Source: Bacteroidia bacterium
Lineage (GTDB): Bacteria > Bacteroidota > Bacteroidia > NS11-12g > UBA955
Direction: 5' to 3'
NCBI GenBank assembly: GCA_023258655.1
Contig: JALQWO010000006.1
Coordinates: forward strand, 1 to 23,778
DNA: 23,778 nt
The notes under the pieces: model-generated
What the model saw: the letters and a program-made list of their open reading frames with translations, nothing else
The model's database searches: none
What the model was told of the DNA's origin: nothing
Part shown: piece by piece, positions 1-7,447 of the stretch
How the letters are laid out: the number at the start of each line of letters is the position of its first letter
Position numbering within the stretch: position 1 is the stretch's first letter
Made by a program: the position numbers and the translations under genes

Positions 1-99
1 GGAGAACAGCACATAAAACGTGATCAGTACAGGCGCCAGTACCAGCAAGCCCTGTAAGAAATACTGCAACGCCTTTTTGTATTCGAATTTGTTTGTCAT
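1..99 (-). CDS. DUF502 family membrane protein, N-terminal fragment
   Basis: The reverse strand opens at an ATG (97-99) and reads 33 codons to the window edge without a stop. The peptide starts MTNKFEYKKALQYFLQGLLV and continues into a hydrophobic stretch ending APVLITFYVLFS. A short basic leader followed by FLQGLLVLAPVLITFYVL is the usual beginning of DUF502 proteins, inner-membrane proteins of about 200 residues with two N-terminal membrane segments and no established biochemical role. The gene is divergent from the tetR/fabD chimera. A TAnnTTTG box (116-123, minus strand) lies 16 nt upstream of the ATG. The family call rests on this short segment only. Confidence 0.65.
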   Translation of the reverse strand, partial: MTNKFEYKKALQYFLQGLLVLAPVLITFYVLFS

Positions 100-115
100 G
101 GTGAAGATTTGAAAG

Positions 116-123
116 CAAATGTA
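116..123 (-). promoter_or_regulatory. -7 promoter box of the DUF502 gene
   Basis: The minus strand reads TACATTTG, a full match to the Bacteroidota -7 consensus TAnnTTTG. It lies 16 nt before the ATG at 99. No convincing -33 TTG lies 19-21 nt upstream, so only the -7 element is supported. Confidence 0.45.
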
Positions 124-254
124 AATAATAGTTCAAACAAGTTTATGGTTTATGATTCGTTGTTTGGAGGATGCATTGCTTTTAAGCGGTTCCTTTTAAT
201 GTTGATTCCATTTGGGTTGATTATTGTTCCCTTTTAAATTAATAGACAGAAAAC

Positions 255-285
255 TTTGATTACACTAAAAGTTTCCATAGTTTTG
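255..285 (+). promoter_or_regulatory. Promoter of the tetR-like/fabD chimera
   Basis: A TTTG at 255-258 is separated by 19 nt from TAGTTTTG at 278-285, matching TTTG-N19-TAnnTTTG of the Bacteroidota primary sigma factor. The box ends 9 nt before ATG 295 and 15 nt before ATG 301, so the transcript would have almost no leader. This fixes the start at 295 or 301 and rules out the open frame upstream (256 onward). Confidence 0.7.
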
Positions 286-294
286 CGGCGCGAA

Positions 295-924
295 ATGAAC
301 ATGACTAACGATACGGCATCCCGGATTTTACAACAGGCGCACGACCTTTTTATCCAATATGGTTTGAAATTGGTTGAGCAGCGCGCTTTGGCGATGCAAG
401 AGGCTTGTGAATTGGAATCGGGCACCATGGCGGCTGTGTTGGCTTTGGACGATGAAAAAGTGGAGTCAGTATGTGCGGAGATAGAAGGAGTGGTAGTTCC
501 TGCGAATTATAACTGTCCGGGCCAACTGGTGATATCGGGTGCTTATGCGGCAGTTGAAGCAGCCTGCGAGGGTATGAAGGCGGCGGGTGCAAAACGGGCA
601 TTGATATTACCTGTGGGAGGTGCTTTTCACAGTCCATTGATGGAGCCGGCTCGTGAAAAATTGGCGAAAGCCATTGAGGCCACTGAGATTGTTGCACCCA
701 GGTGTGCGATTTACCAGAATGTGACAGCGTCCGCTGTGATGGATCAGGAAGAGATCAAGCGCAATTTGGTGGCGCAATTGACCGCTCCCGTTCGTTGGAC
801 ACAGAGTGTTAAGTCCATGGTTGCTGATGGAGCGATAAAATTCACGGAAGTTGGACCTGGTAAAGTGTTACAAGGTTTGGTGAAGAAGATTGCGCCAGAA
901 GTTGAAGCCGAGAGCGTTGCTTAA
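295..924 (+). CDS. fabD: Chimeric ORF: TetR-like N-terminus fused to FabD lacking its N-terminal third
   Basis: Residues 1-23 (MNMTNDTASRILQQAHDLFI, then QYG) look like the first helix of a TetR/AcrR DNA-binding domain, where ILxxAxxLFxxYG is the standard pattern. From about residue 24 the protein is clearly malonyl-CoA:ACP transacylase: LKLVEQRALAMQEA, MAAVLALDD, NYNCPGQLVISG, the His motif GGAFHSPLM and EVGPGKVLQGLVKKI. FabD is normally about 300 residues and loads malonate onto acyl carrier protein for fatty-acid synthesis. Here roughly the first 105-110 residues are absent, including GQGSQ and the catalytic Ser motif GHSLGE. The catalytic His and the substrate Arg (in VEQR) remain. The product of 209 codons cannot be a normal transacylase. 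The join sits near 361-375. The upstream promoter fits a tetR gene. The choice between ATG 295 and 301 is open. The stop at 922-924 overlaps the stop of the convergent gene. The frame is intact across the join, so this is a deletion-type fusion or an assembly chimera, not a frameshift. Confidence 0.75.
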   Translation: MNMTNDTASRILQQAHDLFIQYGLKLVEQRALAMQEACELESGTMAAVLALDDEKVESVCAEIEGVVVPANYNCPGQLVISGAYAAVEAACEGMKAAGAKRALILPVGGAFHSPLMEPAREKLAKAIEATEIVAPRCAIYQNVTASAVMDQEEIKRNLVAQLTAPVRWTQSVKSMVADGAIKFTEVGPGKVLQGLVKKIAPEVEAESVA

Positions 925-3900
925 CGAATGAGCTCAATGACCCCATTGTACAGTTTTGGACTGGGAATGTAGGGGCTTTTGATAATGTCGAGTTGATAGA
1001 AATAGGTTCCTGCAGGAAGGATGGGTCCTTCGTTGTTTACGCGGCCGTTCCAACACTCATCTAAATTTTTGGTGAAGAATATTCTCTCTCCGTAGCGATT
1101 GAATATACGCAGTTCCGCTTCTTCGCAGGAGGTAGATATACCGTATACGCGGAAGCAGTCATTTTTGCCGTCGTTGTTTCCGGGTGTAAAGACGTTGGCA
1201 ATTTTTACTTCATGGGTACTGTCGCTGTTGATTTGCAGGGGCAGTGAAAGTGAGTCGGTACAACCTGAGCTTGCGTTTTTTATGATCACTTTCGTGGTGT
1301 ATTGTCCTGCAGTATATTGATAATTTCGCTTTACTACACCGTTGCCAGTGGTTCTTTGTATGGGTGTGCCGTCGCCGAAATCCCATAGGATACTATCGCC
1401 ATTGGTGATATCCAAAATGAGATTAACGCCTGGTTTACAGGGTATGAATTCGGCAGAAATTGCGGCTTTGGGCGACAGCGTGATGCGGACTTTTTTGCTG
1501 TAGGTGGCGGTAGCGTTGCAGCTATTGGAGTCCGTGACCGTGAGCTTTACAGTATAGGTTCCGGTGTCACGGTAAAGGTGTTCTGGGCTGAATTGATGAG
1601 AGGTATCGCCGTCGCCAAAATCCCATCGGTAGGTGCCATTGAATCGATGGATGGGCTGAAAGGCGATGGATTTATTCAAGCAAATGGTTTCTGGCTTGGC
1701 CACAAATAGGGCATCCACAGAGTATCCCAACCGGAAATCCAATTTGAAGCTGGCATTGGAACATCGGATGCTCACGTTATTTTTAAAAGCCACTTTGGTA
1801 GGAGAAGTGGGAAAATCGTTCAAACCGGGTGGTCTGTTTGGGCAGCTTGCACATACGCTCTGATAGATGATGCCCCGGTTATCGAAACGAGAAGTTCCGC
1901 CATCGACGTGGTCATCGGAAAGATTGCCACCGAAGTAGGAGGCGTATTTGAGGGTTTTGGCATCTTTGCCCAATACGATGAGGTAGAAATCGTTGTTGTC
2001 GGTGGTTTTTTGGTGCGCATCGCTGGTGATGGGCAGTCCACCGGTGGTTCCCGCATTGCCCACGCCGATGTTAGAACCCCACCCACTGAAATAGATGTTG
2101 TAGCAATTATCAACCATGAACGCTGAGGGACTCAGTTCAGGAATGCCGGAGGTGCGATTCCCGAAAGTGGTGACGAACTCGAGGGTTTTTAGGTCGTTGC
2201 TAAAACGCCCAATAAACTGAGATGTATTGTTTTTTCCGTAAGTGCCGGGGCTTCGGGTTATTTGTCCTTCAGTTTGCCCAGTGAAATAAACCTTGTTACT
2301 GATATCGAGATCAATAAAATAAATTTGGTCATAATCTGTGCTACCCCAATAGGTGCCCACATCGTATTTCCCGGTATTCTTGTTAAACTGAGCGATAAAT
2401 CCATCGATGCTACCATTTGGGGATTTTTGGTAGCCATTGCCCATCATGGGAAAGTTGCTGGAAAGTGTTCCGCCGCCAACATACAAATGCGCCGAGTCAT
2501 CCACTTTGATTGAATAAGCGGCGTCGTCATTGGTTCCTCCCATTAGGGTTGCCCATTTAAGTTTGGAGAGGTTGTTATTGAGACAGAGGATGGCAGCATC
2601 TGTAACGCCTATGGGTTTTGATTGTAATGCACCTGGGGTGGTAGGGAAGTTGTTGGATCTAGTACAAGTGGCTATGTAAATATTTCCAACGTCGTCGGTA
2701 GTAACATCGCCACGGTAGTTATCGGCATAGTTGTAAACGAGGGCAGTAAAGGGGGATTCTGTTTGAAATCCATCGGCGTCACTCCCACCAATGAAGGTAC
2801 CTCCCAACAGGGTTGAACCATCGCTGCTGAGTTTGTTGACGAAGATATCATAATCGCCGCGATGATTCAGAAATGCCGCTGAATCGGGATGTACGGGAAA
2901 GTTATAAGACAGGGTTGTTCCGAATATGAGAAGATTGTTGTAGGGGTCTACGCAAAGGGAATGGGGGTATTCATCATCGTCCCCACCCATGTATGTGGCG
3001 AATAGCAGTTTGCTGCCATCGGGAGAATATTTGCTGATGGAAATGTCGCAGGGAAGTTGAACAGGCGGTGCGCCCATACCTCCTCCGCCATAGGTGGTTT
3101 GAAAGGCGCCAGTTGTTACTGGATATTTGCGGGAGTATGCATCCACAATTCCTCCGGCATACAAGCATCCACTGGTATCATAAGTTGCGGTGAAACCAAA
3201 ATTATCGCCTTGCGACCCACTGTAAGTACTGAAAACCAAGATGGGGTCAATGGTCAGGGGGCTGTTGGAATCGTATTTGCCTACCTGCAGTTTGATGGTA
3301 TTGTTAGAAACCGAGTATTTGCACGCGACGGGGTGATTCTTTTTTCTCAGGGGATGGCTTTGATAAGCTTTTGGGGCATGGATTTGGAAACTACCTACCG
3401 ATGTATTTAGGTTAAGGGTGTTTTTGAATAGTGATACCTCGGTTTGATGATCTACCTTGAGGCCGATGAGTGACGGATCTGCACCAGGGTGGATAATCCA
3501 GTCAAACTCTAAGGTTTGTTGTTGGAAGTAGATGGCAATGTCGATACCGGGATAGAGGTTTTTGAGTGTGACTCTTTGGGCTGGGGTAACGGAAGTCCAT
3601 CGACTGCTTTCATGGCCTAGAAAGTAATTTTCTTTCCATGAAGCGGGTTCTTGGAAAACCACCTCTGTGGGAGGTTGTGCGTGATGAAATTCAATATCTG
3701 TTACGTGGAAGGCTAAGGTAAACTGGGTGTCTTTGCCTTTATAATGGTGTATTTGGTGTTTCCTTTCAATGTTGTTGGCTCCTTCTGTGAGAATGCGAAG
3801 TCCTTCCTTTGTGATGAAGATCGCACCACCGGGAATCACCGCCTGTGCAATACTGGGATTTTCATCTGGCCACTGTCCAACATTTGGGGTAAAATACAAT

Positions 3901-4031
3901 TGAGAAGTGGGTGGCGTAGCAGTTGGTAATGAGGCTGTTACCAAAGATTGTTGGGCGTTCAACGACAATGTTGTGATGAGGCAAATGAATGCCAAGCACA
4001 ATTGTCGAGATATAAGCCGTTGAATTACCAC
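921..4031 (-). CDS. T9SS-secreted SBBP-repeat/PKD protein with gliding-motility-type C-terminal domain
   Basis: This 1036-residue protein is a predicted extracellular or cell-surface protein. It starts with a signal peptide (about 1-26, cleavage near LNAQQ). Residues about 45-265 resemble the N-terminal beta domain that precedes SBBP repeats (FTPNVGQWP). About 265-735 hold repeated YxGGxxDD-like blades (TYMGGDDDEYPHSLCVD, TFIGGSDADGF, TLMGGTNDDAAYSI, YFGGNLSDDHVDG), typical of SBBP beta-propellers. Two PKD domains follow (about 779-852 and 857-935), each with WDFGDG. The last 97 residues (NVFTPGNNDGKNDCFRV...IFNRYGERIF...GTYFYQLDI) are the gliding-motility-associated C-terminal sorting domain recognised by T9SS. 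The GTG start at 4031 is supported by a -7 box 5 nt upstream. The biological target is unknown. It lies 69 bp downstream of the FecR-like gene but has its own promoter box. Confidence 0.9.
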   Translation of the reverse strand: MVIQRLISRQLCLAFICLITTLSLNAQQSLVTASLPTATPPTSQLYFTPNVGQWPDENPSIAQAVIPGGAIFITKEGLRILTEGANNIERKHQIHHYKGKDTQFTLAFHVTDIEFHHAQPPTEVVFQEPASWKENYFLGHESSRWTSVTPAQRVTLKNLYPGIDIAIYFQQQTLEFDWIIHPGADPSLIGLKVDHQTEVSLFKNTLNLNTSVGSFQIHAPKAYQSHPLRKKNHPVACKYSVSNNTIKLQVGKYDSNSPLTIDPILVFSTYSGSQGDNFGFTATYDTSGCLYAGGIVDAYSRKYPVTTGAFQTTYGGGGMGAPPVQLPCDISISKYSPDGSKLLFATYMGGDDDEYPHSLCVDPYNNLLIFGTTLSYNFPVHPDSAAFLNHRGDYDIFVNKLSSDGSTLLGGTFIGGSDADGFQTESPFTALVYNYADNYRGDVTTDDVGNIYIATCTRSNNFPTTPGALQSKPIGVTDAAILCLNNNLSKLKWATLMGGTNDDAAYSIKVDDSAHLYVGGGTLSSNFPMMGNGYQKSPNGSIDGFIAQFNKNTGKYDVGTYWGSTDYDQIYFIDLDISNKVYFTGQTEGQITRSPGTYGKNNTSQFIGRFSNDLKTLEFVTTFGNRTSGIPELSPSAFMVDNCYNIYFSGWGSNIGVGNAGTTGGLPITSDAHQKTTDNNDFYLIVLGKDAKTLKYASYFGGNLSDDHVDGGTSRFDNRGIIYQSVCASCPNRPPGLNDFPTSPTKVAFKNNVSIRCSNASFKLDFRLGYSVDALFVAKPETICLNKSIAFQPIHRFNGTYRWDFGDGDTSHQFSPEHLYRDTGTYTVKLTVTDSNSCNATATYSKKVRITLSPKAAISAEFIPCKPGVNLILDITNGDSILWDFGDGTPIQRTTGNGVVKRNYQYTAGQYTTKVIIKNASSGCTDSLSLPLQINSDSTHEVKIANVFTPGNNDGKNDCFRVYGISTSCEEAELRIFNRYGERIFFTKNLDECWNGRVNNEGPILPAGTYFYQLDIIKSPYIPSPKLYNGVIELIR

Positions 4032-4047
4032 AATAACAAAGTTATTG
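4031..4047 (-). promoter_or_regulatory. -7 box inside a perfect palindrome at the T9SS cargo start
   Basis: The minus strand reads TAACTTTG at 4037-4044 (TAnnTTTG), 5 nt before the GTG start. The box is embedded in an inverted repeat CAATAAC-AAA-GTTATTG (4031-4047) with two perfect 7-nt arms, which touches the start codon. A palindrome covering the promoter core and start could be an operator. No -33 element is obvious. Confidence 0.45.
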
Positions 4048-4100
4048 AAAACAAAACAGCTTTTGTCGTTGCCCGAGGCGGGGTAAATTCCCTAATTGTA

Positions 4101-5027
4101 TTAGCGGTCTACGGACAAAGTGATTTCGAGCGCTTGTCCGATGATACTGCAAACCGAATTCAGGTCTTGGTTTTGGTTGAATTCAGCCGTCAAAGTTGGA
4201 TGATTGTTGTTTCTCAGGGCTTTGGGTGCATTGCCCAAGACGCTAATTTTTACATTGTAGCGCGTCTCTATGGCTGATATTACTTCAGTCAGGGGAGCGT
4301 TATTGAATGCAAGTTTACCTTGACGCCAGTTTACTGCATCGAGATTCACATGGGTTTCTACGAGAAAAATGGACTCCTTTTTTGTTTTGAGATCAGGATT
4401 TTCAGTGGCACGCATTCCTTGTGTAAGGATGGCAGATTCCAACAAAGTACCAGAATTGTTGGCCATTTTTTCTACACGCACTTTTCCATGATTTACAGAG
4501 ACTTGGAGGGGTTTGTTGCTGTAGGAGCGAACATCAAAACCGGTGCCCAAAACAGTGACTTGATTGTTTCCGCTTTTGATTACGAAAGGGGCATTGGGAT
4601 TTTTCGCTACTTCAAAATGGGCCATGCCCTCAAGTTCGATGTTTCGGCTGTTTTTGGTTAGTGAATATGTCACACGGGAATTGGCGTTCAATGTGATGGT
4701 ACTGCCGTCTTTCAATGTGATTTGCTTCACTTGCGCATTCAATGTAGCGACATTTCCAGCGTCCAAGATGGCGGTTTTTTGTTGATTGAACCAGAATGCC
4801 CAACCGCCAATTGCCAGTAAGGTGATGGCTGCAGCTACGCGCCATACCTGTCGCGTATTTTTCCAAACGGAGAATGGTTTTACTGTGTGCTTTTCTTGAC
4901 GAGCGGCTTGGAATTGTTCCCAGGCTTTGTCATTGTCAGCGGCAAAGGAATAGGTATAATCCCCGGCGCGATCCCATATTTCTTGGAATTCGCTATCGAT
5001 GTGGGGTTTGTTGTTGGAATTGTCCAT
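4101..5027 (-). CDS. FecR-like anti-sigma/sigma-regulator protein (FecR + DUF4974)
   Basis: A 308-residue inner-membrane protein. Residues 1-61 are cytoplasmic (SEFQEIWDRAGDYTYSF...AWEQFQAAR). One membrane segment lies at about 62-80 (WRVAAAITLLAIGGWAFWF). The periplasmic FecR domain follows at about 98-190 (ITLKDGSTITLNANSRVTY, LEGMAHFEVAKNPNAPFVIKS, VTVLGTGFDVRSY). The C-terminal DUF4974 domain starts at about 233 (WRQGKLAFNNAPLTEVISAI). In Bacteroidota such proteins usually bind an ECF sigma factor and receive signals from a TonB-dependent transporter. No ECF sigma or SusC-like gene is visible here, so the partner is elsewhere or lost. Its ATG follows the 58-residue ORF stop after only 4 nt, indicating co-translation. 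The usual KYxxG...EExxxxxxWL module is missing from its own N-terminus and is found in that small ORF. Confidence 0.9.
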   Translation of the reverse strand: MDNSNNKPHIDSEFQEIWDRAGDYTYSFAADNDKAWEQFQAARQEKHTVKPFSVWKNTRQVWRVAAAITLLAIGGWAFWFNQQKTAILDAGNVATLNAQVKQITLKDGSTITLNANSRVTYSLTKNSRNIELEGMAHFEVAKNPNAPFVIKSGNNQVTVLGTGFDVRSYSNKPLQVSVNHGKVRVEKMANNSGTLLESAILTQGMRATENPDLKTKKESIFLVETHVNLDAVNWRQGKLAFNNAPLTEVISAIETRYNVKISVLGNAPKALRNNNHPTLTAEFNQNQDLNSVCSIIGQALEITLSVDR

Positions 5028-5031
5028 TGGA

Positions 5032-5208
5032 TTAGTGCATTAATTGTGGAAGCATCATGGCCGAAACTTGTTGTTTGATGATGGCCAATGTGGGTTTGAA
5101 TTGGGGATTTTTCTTGAGCCAGTCCTCCAATTTTTTTAATTCTTCTTCTTGCATCAAACCCGCAGCATATTTGGTGAAGGTGTTGCTTTCAAGTTGTTCT
5201 TTTGTCAT
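5032..5208 (-). CDS. 58-residue small protein resembling a detached FecR N-terminal module
   Basis: A short ORF read directly from the reverse strand: ATG at 5206-5208 and TAA at 5032-5034. It starts MTKEQLESNTFTKYAAGLMQ, continues EEELKKLEDWLKKNPQFKP and ends QQVSAMMLPQLMH. The pattern KYxAG-x(2-3)-EEE-x(6)-WL-x(2)-NP is the signature found at the very start of many Bacteroidota FecR proteins, where it forms the sigma-binding helical region. Here it is a separate protein ending 4 nt before the FecR-like ATG. It may act with that protein as a two-piece anti-sigma factor or be an independent small regulator. Being real is supported by the motif, the tight coupling and a clear upstream intergenic region. 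Confidence 0.65.
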   Translation of the reverse strand: MTKEQLESNTFTKYAAGLMQEEELKKLEDWLKKNPQFKPTLAIIKQQVSAMMLPQLMH

Positions 5209-5235
5209 GATGTTGCCTTTTTCCGGAAAGGGTTA

Positions 5236-5279
5236 ACTGGCCTATAAACACCAAAAGTGGGGTTTACCCCCAAAGAAAA
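5236..5279 (-). promoter_or_regulatory. Possible ECF-type promoter/operator of the small ORF-fecR unit
   Basis: No TAnnTTTG box precedes the 58-residue ORF. Instead the minus strand carries GGGGGTAAACCCC, then about 10 nt, then GTGTTTATAG. On the plus strand GGGG-TTTA-CCCC (5259-5270) is palindromic. A G-rich GTAA element followed by a GTxTTA-type element fits what I would expect for ECF-sigma promoters in Bacteroidota, and autoregulation is common for fecR operons. This is an inference from pattern only. Confidence 0.3.
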
Positions 5280-5306
5280 TGAAAAAAAATATCAAATTTT
5301 CATAAA

Positions 5307-5323
5307 TGATTGTATTACAATCA
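5307..5323 (-). terminator. Palindrome downstream of the oxidoreductase gene
   Basis: TGATTGTA-T-TACAATCA is a perfect inverted repeat with 8-nt arms, 10 nt beyond the stop of the minus-strand oxidoreductase. On the minus strand a run of eight T follows about 20 nt later. It could be a weak AT-rich terminator or a protein-binding site. The stem is AT-rich and the T-run is not adjacent, so the call is tentative. Confidence 0.3.
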
Positions 5324-5332
5324 AATAGGCGC

Positions 5333-6355
5333 TTATTTTTTTTGGACTTTGTGGATAGTCTCTATGATATTCACCACAAATTTTCCCTCTTCAGGTGTTG
5401 TAATGGTTGGTGTTCCATTCAATAGATGGTTGATGACATCCTCAATAACAAAATGATGGTTGGCAGCACTGCCTTTGTAGCCTCCGTAATCGTTGGGTGG
5501 CTCTGCCGCAGGCAATTCAGGCATTGCGTAATTTTCGATATCGCAATAGTCCACGGAATTCATGTATTGACCGCCGAGTTTTACCGTTCCTTTTTCGCCG
5601 ATGAGCGTGATGGAACTTTCAAAATTCTGGTTGTAGAGACTGGTGGAATAACTCAAGGAACCCTTTCCTCTGCTGCCAAATGAAAACAAAACTTGACCAC
5701 TGTCGTCGAATTCAGTGAGACTACTGTGATTGAAGTTCGATGTAACGGCATACTCGATGTTCAATGGACCGAGCAGCCAATACATGAGGTCAACGAAATG
5801 TGAGAATTGCGTAAACAACACCCCACCATCCAAATCAGCAGTGCCATGCCAATGACCGGTTTTGTAATAACGATGGTCCCGATTCCAATAGCATACCACT
5901 TGCGTTTGGTAGATTTCACCCAGCAGTCGCTGTTCAATGATTGATTTGATCCATTGTGATGGGGGTGAAAACCGATTTTGCATCACGCAGTAAATCTGTT
6001 TATTCCGTTTTTGAGCCTCTTCCATCATGGCATCGCACTCATCGCTTGATAATGCCATGGGTTTTTCTACAACCACATGACGACCCATACTCAGGGCTTG
6101 AATGGCATGTTGACTGTGATATCCATTGGGTGTGGCAATGCAAACAACATCAATGTTGGCATGATGCATCAACATTTCTTCTATGCTGTCATACAAGGGA
6201 ATCTCGGGTGCAAGATTCAGTTCTTCACGGATTTTTACATCAGTAACCGCTACCAGTTGAGCCCTGGGGTTCGTTTGAATCATGTGCGCATGTCGTTGAC
6301 CGATGTGGCCCGCACCGACAATGGCAAAGTGAATGATTTCTGATGGTTCTGACAT
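5333..6355 (-). CDS. Gfo/Idh/MocA-family NAD(P)-dependent oxidoreductase, WlbA/WbpB-like
   Basis: A 340-residue protein beginning MSEPSEIIHFAIVGAGHIGQ. The Rossmann motif GAGHIGQRH lies near the N-terminus, followed by CIATPNGYHSQHA, the family motif VVVEKPMAL and RFSPPSQWIK. The segment YWNRDHRYYKTGHWHGTADLDGG matches the active-site region of WlbA/WbpB UDP-GlcNAc-uronate 3-dehydrogenases, which act in 2,3-diamino sugar synthesis for surface polysaccharides. Other Gfo/Idh/MocA substrates cannot be excluded. The frame is open for 85 more codons upstream, but that extension has no Rossmann character and runs through the promoter and coding start of the divergent dehydrogenase, so the ATG at 6353-6355 is chosen. 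There are no polysaccharide genes next to it, so its pathway partners are not visible. Confidence 0.85.
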   Translation of the reverse strand: MSEPSEIIHFAIVGAGHIGQRHAHMIQTNPRAQLVAVTDVKIREELNLAPEIPLYDSIEEMLMHHANIDVVCIATPNGYHSQHAIQALSMGRHVVVEKPMALSSDECDAMMEEAQKRNKQIYCVMQNRFSPPSQWIKSIIEQRLLGEIYQTQVVCYWNRDHRYYKTGHWHGTADLDGGVLFTQFSHFVDLMYWLLGPLNIEYAVTSNFNHSSLTEFDDSGQVLFSFGSRGKGSLSYSTSLYNQNFESSITLIGEKGTVKLGGQYMNSVDYCDIENYAMPELPAAEPPNDYGGYKGSAANHHFVIEDVINHLLNGTPTITTPEEGKFVVNIIETIHKVQKK

Positions 6356-6423
6356 GTTGAATGGCAAAAATGCACAAGTTTTGGGACAAATTACTGTCGT
6401 TCGCAAAAAGCCCATCAAAAACG

Positions 6424-6455
6424 TTTGGTAATGTGGTCGTAACCGCCAAAATTTG
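6424..6455 (+). promoter_or_regulatory. Promoter of the threonine dehydrogenase gene
   Basis: TTTG at 6424-6427, a 20-nt spacer and AAAATTTG at 6448-6455 (one mismatch to TAnnTTTG). The box ends 7 nt before ATG 6463, predicting a near-leaderless mRNA and supporting that start over the in-frame ATG at 6361. Confidence 0.5.
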
Positions 6456-6462
6456 CGGTTGT

Positions 6463-7428
6463 ATGACGAATGAAACGGTATTGGTAATAGGTTCTTGTGG
6501 TCAGTTGGGCACGGAGTTGGTGGAAGCCTTGCGCGGTATTTATGGCGATGCAAATGTGATTGCGAGCGATGTGAAAAAATCCGACAATCCGGTTTTCGAT
6601 GGAGGTCCATTCGAAACCTTGGATGTTTTGGATGCGAATCGTTTATCGGAAATCATTCTGAAATATAAACCTACCCAAGTCTATCATTTGGCGGCTTTGC
6701 TGAGCGCGACTGCCGAAAAAAATCCAGAATTTGGTTGGAAACTGAACATGGAGGGATTGTTCCATGTGTTGAATGCGGCGCGGGATACGGGGATTATCAA
6801 AAAAGTATATTGGCCTAGTAGTATTGCGGCTTTCGGTCCAAATACGGAGCGATTTGGCACACCTCAATACGGTACCATGGATCCAACAACCATTTACGGT
6901 ATCAGTAAATTGGCGGGTGAGTTATACGCCCAGTATTATTTCAATCGTTGGGGTATTGACACACGTTCATTGCGTTACCCCGGTTTGATTGGTTACAAGA
7001 GTGCACCGGGCGGTGGAACCACGGATTATGCGGTGGCCATCTATCACGATGCATTGCAAACTGGAAAGCACAATTGTTTTTTGGGTGAGGGTACAACCTT
7101 GCCGATGTTGTATATGCCGGATGCGTTGAAAGCCACGTTAGACATCATGCATGCGCCTGCAGAGCAGATCAAGATTCGTACGAGTTACAATTTGGCAGGG
7201 ATGAGTTTTGCACCGGAGGAAATAGCGGCATCTATCGCCAAGTTTGTCCCTGGATTTGAAATTTCCTACGAGCCCGACTATCGTCAAGCCATTGCCAACA
7301 GTTGGCCTGCGGTGATTGATGATTCACATGCACGCAACGATTGGGGCTGGTCGCCTGATTTCGACTTGGACAAGATGACTGAGGACATGCTCAAGAATTT
7401 GCGTTTACAGTACGGCCAGAACGGCTAA
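6463..7428 (+). CDS. L-threonine 3-dehydrogenase of the SDR (UDP-galactose-epimerase-like) type
   Basis: A 321-residue protein starting MTNETVLVIGSCGQLGTELV. The GxxGxxG NAD-binding motif is GSCGQLG. The catalytic region has PSSIAAFGP and YGISKLAGE (YxxxK). The signature RYPGLIGYKSAPGGGTTDYAV, then LPMLYMPDALKATLDIM, is diagnostic of the bacterial/animal SDR-type threonine dehydrogenases and separates them from generic epimerases. The enzyme oxidises L-threonine to 2-amino-3-ketobutyrate with NAD+. The KBL/glycine C-acetyltransferase that normally takes this product is not in the window. The gene is divergent from the WlbA-like gene and convergent with miaB (19-bp gap). A start at 6361 would add 34 residues without homology and overlap the promoter. 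Confidence 0.88.
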   Translation: MTNETVLVIGSCGQLGTELVEALRGIYGDANVIASDVKKSDNPVFDGGPFETLDVLDANRLSEIILKYKPTQVYHLAALLSATAEKNPEFGWKLNMEGLFHVLNAARDTGIIKKVYWPSSIAAFGPNTERFGTPQYGTMDPTTIYGISKLAGELYAQYYFNRWGIDTRSLRYPGLIGYKSAPGGGTTDYAVAIYHDALQTGKHNCFLGEGTTLPMLYMPDALKATLDIMHAPAEQIKIRTSYNLAGMSFAPEEIAASIAKFVPGFEISYEPDYRQAIANSWPAVIDDSHARNDWGWSPDFDLDKMTEDMLKNLRLQYGQNG

Positions 7429-7447
7429 TCTTGAAAAGGGGTTTGGA

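Noticed and set aside
1700..3300. Internal repeats in the cargo gene as a possible CRISPR or tandem DNA repeat
   Set aside because: They are degenerate protein-level SBBP blades, not exact or regularly spaced DNA repeats.
3948..4277. 109-codon plus-strand frame across the cargo/FecR gap
   Set aside because: Opposite to two well-supported genes and without recognisable domains.
6356..6610. N-terminal extension of the WlbA-like gene by 85 codons
   Set aside because: The extra residues show no Rossmann or signal-peptide features and overlap the promoter and start of the divergent dehydrogenase.
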